In this document: piece by piece, positions 24,644-24,654 of the stretch
How positions within the stretch are numbered: the first letter of the stretch is position 1
How the letters are laid out: the number at the start of each line of letters is the position of its first letter
Source of the DNA: Alkalihalobacillus alcalophilus ATCC 27647 = CGMCC 1.3604
Lineage (GTDB): Bacteria; Bacillota; Bacilli; Bacillales; Bacillaceae_D
NCBI RefSeq assembly: GCF_000292245.2
Contig: NZ_ALPT02000062.1
Location: 1 to 24,654 of the forward strand
Direction of reading: 5' to 3'
Length of the DNA: 24,654 nucleotides
The notes under the pieces: model-generated
Databases searched by the model: none
What the model was told of the DNA's origin: nothing
What the model saw: only the letters and a program-made list of their open reading frames with translations
Made by a program: the position numbers and the translations under genes

Positions 24644-24654
24644 CGTATCCCTCC

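Noticed and set aside
1..24654. tRNA, rRNA, CRISPR array, prophage or defence island
   Set aside because: No cloverleaf, rRNA block, regular repeat-spacer pattern, or phage or defence genes were found; the content is syntenic housekeeping DNA with IS debris.

Overview
The window reads as chromosomal DNA of a low-GC Gram-positive bacterium of the Bacillaceae. Almost every gene has a close Bacillus subtilis counterpart: yunC/yunD/yunF, sufCDSUB, yurZ, metNPQ, yusG, gcvH, yusI, fadE and fadA. Their order follows the B. subtilis yun-yur-yus region. yunE and yusD/E/F are not present. The AGGAGG-type ribosome binding sites, frequent TTG/GTG starts, the L-box and the S-box fit the same group. An alkaliphilic or salt-tolerant relative is possible, since the MetQ linker is very acidic, but this is only a guess. 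All convincing genes lie on the minus strand.

Layout from left to right. 1-684: 5' part of an IS200/IS605-type tnpB cut by the window edge, with a structured IS-end-like segment behind it. 831-2831: an NhaC-family transporter behind a complete lysine riboswitch with its own promoter, best read as a lysine transporter (LysW type). 2881-5285: an HD-GYP gene, thyA and dfrA, reading in that order with tight spacing. 5484-8119: yunF, yunD and yunC; yunD carries a one-base frameshift in a homopolymer. 8361-9635: an M20-family amidohydrolase. 9810-10268: a decayed tnpB remnant with a 102-bp GC-rich palindrome in it. 10536-15775: sufC-sufD-sufS-sufU-sufB, the Fe-S assembly operon. 15776-16483: its promoter with Fur-like half-sites, a bidirectional hairpin and a small unannotated reading frame. 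16484-16900: a YurZ-like AhpD-fold protein. 17181-19737: metN-metP-metQ methionine importer behind an S-box (SAM) riboswitch. 20132-21381: yusG, gcvH and yusI. 21677-24643: fadA-fadE of fatty-acid beta-oxidation, probably continuing upstream into fadN outside the window.

Most of the region is housekeeping metabolism: one-carbon metabolism and dTMP synthesis (thyA, dfrA, gcvH), sulfur, iron and methionine supply (suf, met), lysine uptake and fatty-acid breakdown. The regulatory DNA is the richest part. It holds two riboswitches with terminators, a near-perfect PerR/Fur-type box over the yusI -10 element, and tandem Fur-like half-sites abutting the suf -10 element. I found no convincing new multi-gene system, defence island, CRISPR array, tRNA or rRNA. 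The observations most worth checking are these regulatory sites, the broken yunD, the palindrome inside the dead tnpB, and the small gene next to suf.
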